DNA from: UBA5399 sp964592125
GTDB lineage: Bacteria; Bacillota; Clostridia; Christensenellales; Christensenellaceae
DNA length: 26,671 nucleotides
NCBI GenBank assembly: GCA_964592125.1
Contig: CAZQBV010000032.1
Location: 1 to 26,671, forward strand
Direction: 5' to 3'
Shown: positions 23,726 to 26,671 of the stretch, one piece after another
Position numbering within the stretch: position 1 is the first letter of the stretch
How the letters are laid out: every line of letters begins with the position of its first letter
Notes under the pieces: model-generated
Databases searched by the model: none
What the model was told of the DNA's origin: nothing
The model's input: the letters and a program-made list of their open reading frames with translations, nothing else
Position numbers and translations under genes: made by a program

Positions 23726-23918
23726 TATACCAATTCCGATTTGAAACATTTGTTTCAAATCACGCGCAATATGCGCGACTCGAAAAATAGTTTTTTATTT
23801 TTCGAGTGGGAATGTCGTTCAATAGTGATTCCATCCAAAATGCAGAGCGTTTTGGAACTGCCGTATGGCAGTGATAGAAATATCGCTTTTGCGATATTTC
23901 TATCAGGGATCAGTATTA
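23726..23918 (+). repeat. Multi-hairpin intergenic repeat, copy 2
   Basis: About 193 bases, the better-formed copy of the repeat at 9897. It has five consecutive hairpins: GATTTGAAACA/TGTTTCAAATC, CGCGCA-ATA-TGCGCG, CTCGAAAAATA/TATTTTTCGAG, ACTGCC-GTAT-GGCAGT, and a perfect 14 bp stem GATAGAAATATCGC-TTTT-GCGATATTTCTATC. The ends are imperfect inverted repeats (TATACCAATTCC and GGGATCAGTATTA). It lies directly upstream of the peptidoglycan-binding protein gene, ending 37 bases before its ATG, so it could affect that gene's expression. Confidence 0.9.
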
Positions 23919-23955
23919 TAGGTTGGGTACTGCTGTACCAGAAAGGTTGGAAACA

Positions 23956-24450
23956 ATGAAAAAAAGAGTTTTCCGAACATTTGCATTGGCACTGGTTTCT
24001 GTATTCGTCATCTCCTTTGCCACACCGGCGCTGGCATACGCACAGTGGCCGAATCCCACTTGGAATCAAGCCCTGTTTGGCGTGATAAAGCGTGGGGAGA
24101 AAAACAGTGGTAAATGCCTGCTGGTGCAGTGGCACTGCTACGCGGCAAAAGCCACGGGCACAAATGGAAAAGAGATGCAGCGCAACGAAGTGGATGGCGT
24201 GATGGGGCTTCGTAGCGAGCAGTATTTAAAATCCTATCAAATTAAAAAAGGATTGAAAGCCGATGGCAAAGTGGGAAATGCCACCTATGCCAAAATGATG
24301 CAAACTATGGCCAGCAAAAGCGATCCCGCCAAAGGCGAGGTGATTTATGACACCCATGATGTGCTGAAGGTACCCAAAACTTCGCGCCACGTGAAAAAGG
24401 GCACTTGGTTTACCTACAACCGCAATGGCAAAATGGATATCATTAAATAA
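23956..24450 (+). CDS. Exported peptidoglycan-binding-like protein
   Basis: A 164-residue secreted protein. Residues 1-28 are a signal peptide (basic start, hydrophobic core, cleavage near ALA-Y). Residues about 78-116 match the helical peptidoglycan-binding (PG_binding_1) pattern: DGVMGLRSEQYLKSYQIKKG, then L-ADGKVGNATY. No enzymatic domain is attached, so it probably binds the wall without cutting it. The ATG at 23956 has AAAGG about 10 bases upstream; a longer frame from 23923 would place residues before the signal peptide and is rejected. Its last codons and stop lie in an 18 bp tandem duplication. The lipoprotein gene follows 65 bases later on the same strand. Confidence 0.82.
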   Translation: MKKRVFRTFALALVSVFVISFATPALAYAQWPNPTWNQALFGVIKRGEKNSGKCLLVQWHCYAAKATGTNGKEMQRNEVDGVMGLRSEQYLKSYQIKKGLKADGKVGNATYAKMMQTMASKSDPAKGEVIYDTHDVLKVPKTSRHVKKGTWFTYNRNGKMDIIK

Positions 24451-24466
24451 ATGGATATCATTAAAT
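24431..24466 (+). repeat. 18 bp tandem duplication at a stop codon
   Basis: AAATGGATATCATTAAAT occurs twice in a row (24431-24448, 24449-24466). The first copy encodes the last codons (MDIIK) and the start of the stop codon. The protein is not lengthened because the first stop is kept. Confidence 0.95.
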
Positions 24467-24515
24467 AATAGAATGAATTGCAAAGTATATAGCAATAAAA
24501 AACAGGAAGAAATAG

Positions 24516-25949
24516 ATGAAATATAAAAAAAGACTGGTAATAACCACGGCTCTTATCATTGTGTTTGCATTGCTACTTGCAGGTTGCCAGCAAACGCCCA
24601 CCCAAGAGCCAGTGGTGGTAAAAAATAGTGGTGGCACCCAGCAGGCCGAAAAAGCGGCAGAGCAGCAAAGTGCCTCGCCAAACTATAGCTACGAGGTGCC
24701 GGGCACCCTTTCTTCGGAATTTGAAGAAGGCAAGCTGTCTATTCATATCAATGCAGAAATTGTGGCACCCAGCGCACCTTACCCTGTGGCGAAAATAAAG
24801 CCCCATGCCATTACAGTGGATGAGGCAAACCGTTATGTATCTGCATTCTTCCCTGAGGGCGGTGCCTACCATACACTTTCCACCCAGCAGGCCACAAAGC
24901 AGGAAATTGAAGACGAGATTGTGCGCCTGAAACGCGGCGATAGTGACCTTGCCGATGAGGACAAAGCCGCCTATAACGAAATGATTGCCGAAGATGTTGC
25001 CGCGCTGGAGGCGCTGTACCAGTCTGCGCCCGAAACACGGCAGCAGCAGGAGTTTTCCGGAAATTTTGCGCCGCAGCCACTAGCAACGCCACTGGATCCC
25101 TATCCCTATCAGCTGATTTATGGGGACAATGTGGAAACCATAGATTTAACAGGAAATGGCCTTGCCGGTAATGAGGCTAGGCTGTTGATAGAGAAGGACG
25201 GCGCGGGGCACAGTGCATTTGAATATGTAGAGCAGCGCACTGGAAACAGAATTGGCGCCCCCGGTGACAGTGTGGTGCAGCCACTTAGCGAAGCCAAAAA
25301 CCTGCCCAAAACCACTGTGGAGCAAGCACAGCAAACCGCTCAAGTGCTTGTAGCCAGTCTGGGGCTGGAAAGCTATAAAATGGCAGGTGTGGGTGCTGCG
25401 CTGGAGGGCAGCTATCCAGAGGGCATAGAGGAACCGCAGTTTGAGGATTTTCCCAAGTGTTATGTATTTTATTTTACTCCGGCGGAGGGCATGCCTGTAA
25501 ACTATGTATCTAATGTGCTAGACGAGGTGGAATACACCAGGGCATGGGAGTATGAATCGCTAAGTGTATTTGTAGATGATGCCGGTGTGTGCCGTGTGAT
25601 GCTGCGCGCTCCTAGCGAACAGATAGAAACAGTTTCCCAAAGTGTGCAGTTGATTGGTTTTGAGGAGATTGCCAAAAAGATAGAAAGTGGATTGGCCAAC
25701 CACTACCAGCCGGCGGAAGAGAGTGTGGAAAAGGTGGATATGACAATAGACCGCATTCAATTGGGCTGGGGGCGCATTGCACAAAATGAAGACTTTAGCC
25801 AGTGCCTGCTGGTACCCGTTTGGGATGTGTATGGCAAAATGACTACCACCTATGTAGACGATGTGGGCACAGAGTTTGATGTGGGGAAAAGCTACCTTAC
25901 CATCAACGCAATGGATGGAAGCGTTATCAATCGTGCGCTGGGTTACTAA
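24516..25949 (+). CDS. Large lipoprotein of unknown function
   Basis: A 477-residue lipoprotein: signal peptide 1-23 with lipobox LLAGC (Cys24), then a glutamine/proline/alanine-rich linker (about 25-55), then about 420 residues of globular extracellular protein. Visible stretches include a charged helix pair (about 125-170) and repeated alpha/beta segments, with no enzymatic motif I recognise. The layout resembles Clostridia surface lipoproteins whose DUFs are named only by conservation. AGGAAG lies 8 bases before the ATG. It follows the peptidoglycan-binding gene and may share its transcript, which would place both products at the cell surface. Confidence 0.8.
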   Translation: MKYKKRLVITTALIIVFALLLAGCQQTPTQEPVVVKNSGGTQQAEKAAEQQSASPNYSYEVPGTLSSEFEEGKLSIHINAEIVAPSAPYPVAKIKPHAITVDEANRYVSAFFPEGGAYHTLSTQQATKQEIEDEIVRLKRGDSDLADEDKAAYNEMIAEDVAALEALYQSAPETRQQQEFSGNFAPQPLATPLDPYPYQLIYGDNVETIDLTGNGLAGNEARLLIEKDGAGHSAFEYVEQRTGNRIGAPGDSVVQPLSEAKNLPKTTVEQAQQTAQVLVASLGLESYKMAGVGAALEGSYPEGIEEPQFEDFPKCYVFYFTPAEGMPVNYVSNVLDEVEYTRAWEYESLSVFVDDAGVCRVMLRAPSEQIETVSQSVQLIGFEEIAKKIESGLANHYQPAEESVEKVDMTIDRIQLGWGRIAQNEDFSQCLLVPVWDVYGKMTTTYVDDVGTEFDVGKSYLTINAMDGSVINRALGY

Positions 25950-25982
25950 ATTTTATGTGATTGGATGGGGGCTTGCGTGTTT

Positions 25983-26014
25983 ATAGTAGGCTATACTCAT
26001 AGTAGGCTATACTC
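25983..26014 (+). repeat. 16 bp tandem duplication upstream of the VOC gene
   Basis: ATAGTAGGCTATACTC occurs twice in a row (25983-25998, 25999-26014). Each copy carries TATACT, a possible -10 element, so the duplication may have doubled a promoter element 26-40 bases before the next gene. Confidence 0.95.
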
Positions 26015-26040
26015 AAAATACATAAAAGGAGATCTGGGAT

Positions 26041-26466
26041 ATGGCATTTAGCATTTTTATACTATTTAATGGGAACTGCAAGGAGGCGGTGGGCTTTTAT
26101 GCCCAAGCTTTTGGGAAGGAAACGGGTCGCTTTATGACTTTTGCAGAGGGACCACCAGAGCAGGGGATGACAGAAGAGGACAAACAACGCATTATGTATA
26201 CAGACCTTGAAATTGGCGGCACAAACGTTATGTTTTGCGATATGCCTAGCTATATGGAGTTTGTTTGCGGCAACAACATTAGTCCTATGGTAATATTGAA
26301 GGACGAGGCGGAGGTTCGCGAAGTGTTTGGCAAACTGGCGGAGGGCGGCAGTGTGGATATGGAATTGCAGGAAACTTTTTGGAGCAAACTGTATGGTATG
26401 CTTACCGATAAATATGGCGTTACATGGCAACTAAGCTACGACGATGGCATAAAACGCAATATGTAA
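26041..26466 (+). CDS. VOC-fold protein, PhnB/3-demethylubiquinone-methyltransferase-like
   Basis: A 141-residue protein of the vicinal oxygen chelate superfamily, of the type often annotated as PhnB-like or glyoxalase/bleomycin-resistance-like. It has two paired beta-alpha-beta-beta-beta units: FILFNGNCKEAVGFYAQAFG at the start, and SPMVILKDEAEVREVFGKL then WQLSYD at the end. The two halves are typical for family members that dimerise around a cavity. The metal-binding residues of true glyoxalases are not evident, so no reaction is assigned. The ribosome binding site AAAGGAGA is strong. A terminator follows. Confidence 0.88.
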   Translation: MAFSIFILFNGNCKEAVGFYAQAFGKETGRFMTFAEGPPEQGMTEEDKQRIMYTDLEIGGTNVMFCDMPSYMEFVCGNNISPMVILKDEAEVREVFGKLAEGGSVDMELQETFWSKLYGMLTDKYGVTWQLSYDDGIKRNM

Positions 26467-26519
26467 CAAACAATTATAAATTTGTTTTTAGACATATAAA
26501 TTTTGCAATAAAAAGAAAG

Positions 26520-26550
26520 GGCAGCAGTGCAAGCATTGCTGTCTTTTTTT
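26520..26550 (+). terminator. Terminator of the VOC gene
   Basis: GGCAGCAGTGC (26520-26530) pairs with GCATTGCTGTC (26533-26543, two G-T pairs), followed by seven T residues. Confidence 0.85.
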
Positions 26551-26620
26551 GGGATATCTTTTAAGTGGAAACATCATACTGATACAAAAATACAATAGAA
26601 AAGACTGTAAAAAAGCTTGT

Positions 26621-26671
26621 TATACTAATTCTTGATTAAAAACGTTATACGTTTTTAATCCGTGCCATAGG
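26621..26671 (+). repeat. Start of a related multi-hairpin repeat, cut by the window end
   Basis: TATACTAATTCTTGAT followed by a hairpin (GATTAAAAACG-TTATA-CGTTTTTAATC, 11 bp) and CGTGCCATA matches the start of copies 1 and 2 (TATACCAATTCCGAT, first hairpin, CGCGCAATA) in order and spacing. The hairpin sequence itself differs but its pairing is kept. The rest lies outside the window. Confidence 0.5.

Noticed and set aside
1..26671. CRISPR array, toxin-antitoxin pair, restriction system
   Set aside because: No regularly spaced short repeats, no cas, methylase or nuclease genes; the Fic protein carries its own inhibitory motif and has no partner gene.

Overview
The window reads as chromosome from an anaerobic member of the Bacillota, most likely class Clostridia. 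The support is strong AGGAGG-type ribosome binding sites, TTGACA/TATAAT promoters with 17-18 base spacers, rubredoxin domains, a phasin-like/UbiB kinase pair, an RpiR regulator, an HD-GYP protein, DUF1622 and many Clostridia-type lipoproteins. No species can be named from the sequence alone.

Left edge (1-860): the end of an integrated element. A small element-type ORF and the C-terminal piece of a tyrosine integrase stop about 35 bases from the 3' end of a tRNA-Ser(UGA) gene, the classic layout of an integration at a tRNA. From 860 onward the genes look like ordinary chromosome: a DUF1622 membrane protein, a lipoprotein, an MFS transporter divergent from an RpiR-family regulator, a NagD-type HAD phosphatase (convergent with the regulator across a bidirectional terminator), a small unknown gene, and a phasin-like / UbiB kinase / large membrane protein operon.

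Middle (9.9-17.4 kb): a minus-strand pair, an unusual three-rubredoxin protein fused to a stripped-down glutamate-synthase-like domain and an FAD-dependent oxidoreductase. Then come a cell-wall amidase, a signal-anchored unknown protein and glycerol kinase. Right part (17.4-26.7 kb): a zinc-ribbon protein, a Fic protein, an alpha/beta hydrolase, a GT2 glycosyltransferase, triosephosphate isomerase, a PAS-HD-GYP protein, a peptidoglycan-binding exported protein, a large lipoprotein and a VOC-fold protein.

The intergenic DNA is unusually rich in structure. A ~193 bp multi-hairpin repeat is present twice (9897 and 23726), with a decayed end at 13519 and a related start at the right window edge. 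A ~160 bp fold-back, MITE-like element sits at the amidase stop codon. A 120 bp tandem duplication follows the hydrolase gene and shares 27 identical bases with DNA downstream of glpK. There are two short tandem duplications (18 and 16 bp) and three gene remnants or remnant candidates without start codons. No CRISPR array, complete insertion sequence, defence island or secondary-metabolite cluster was seen. The strongest candidates for something undescribed are the rubredoxin fusion protein and the multi-hairpin repeat family.
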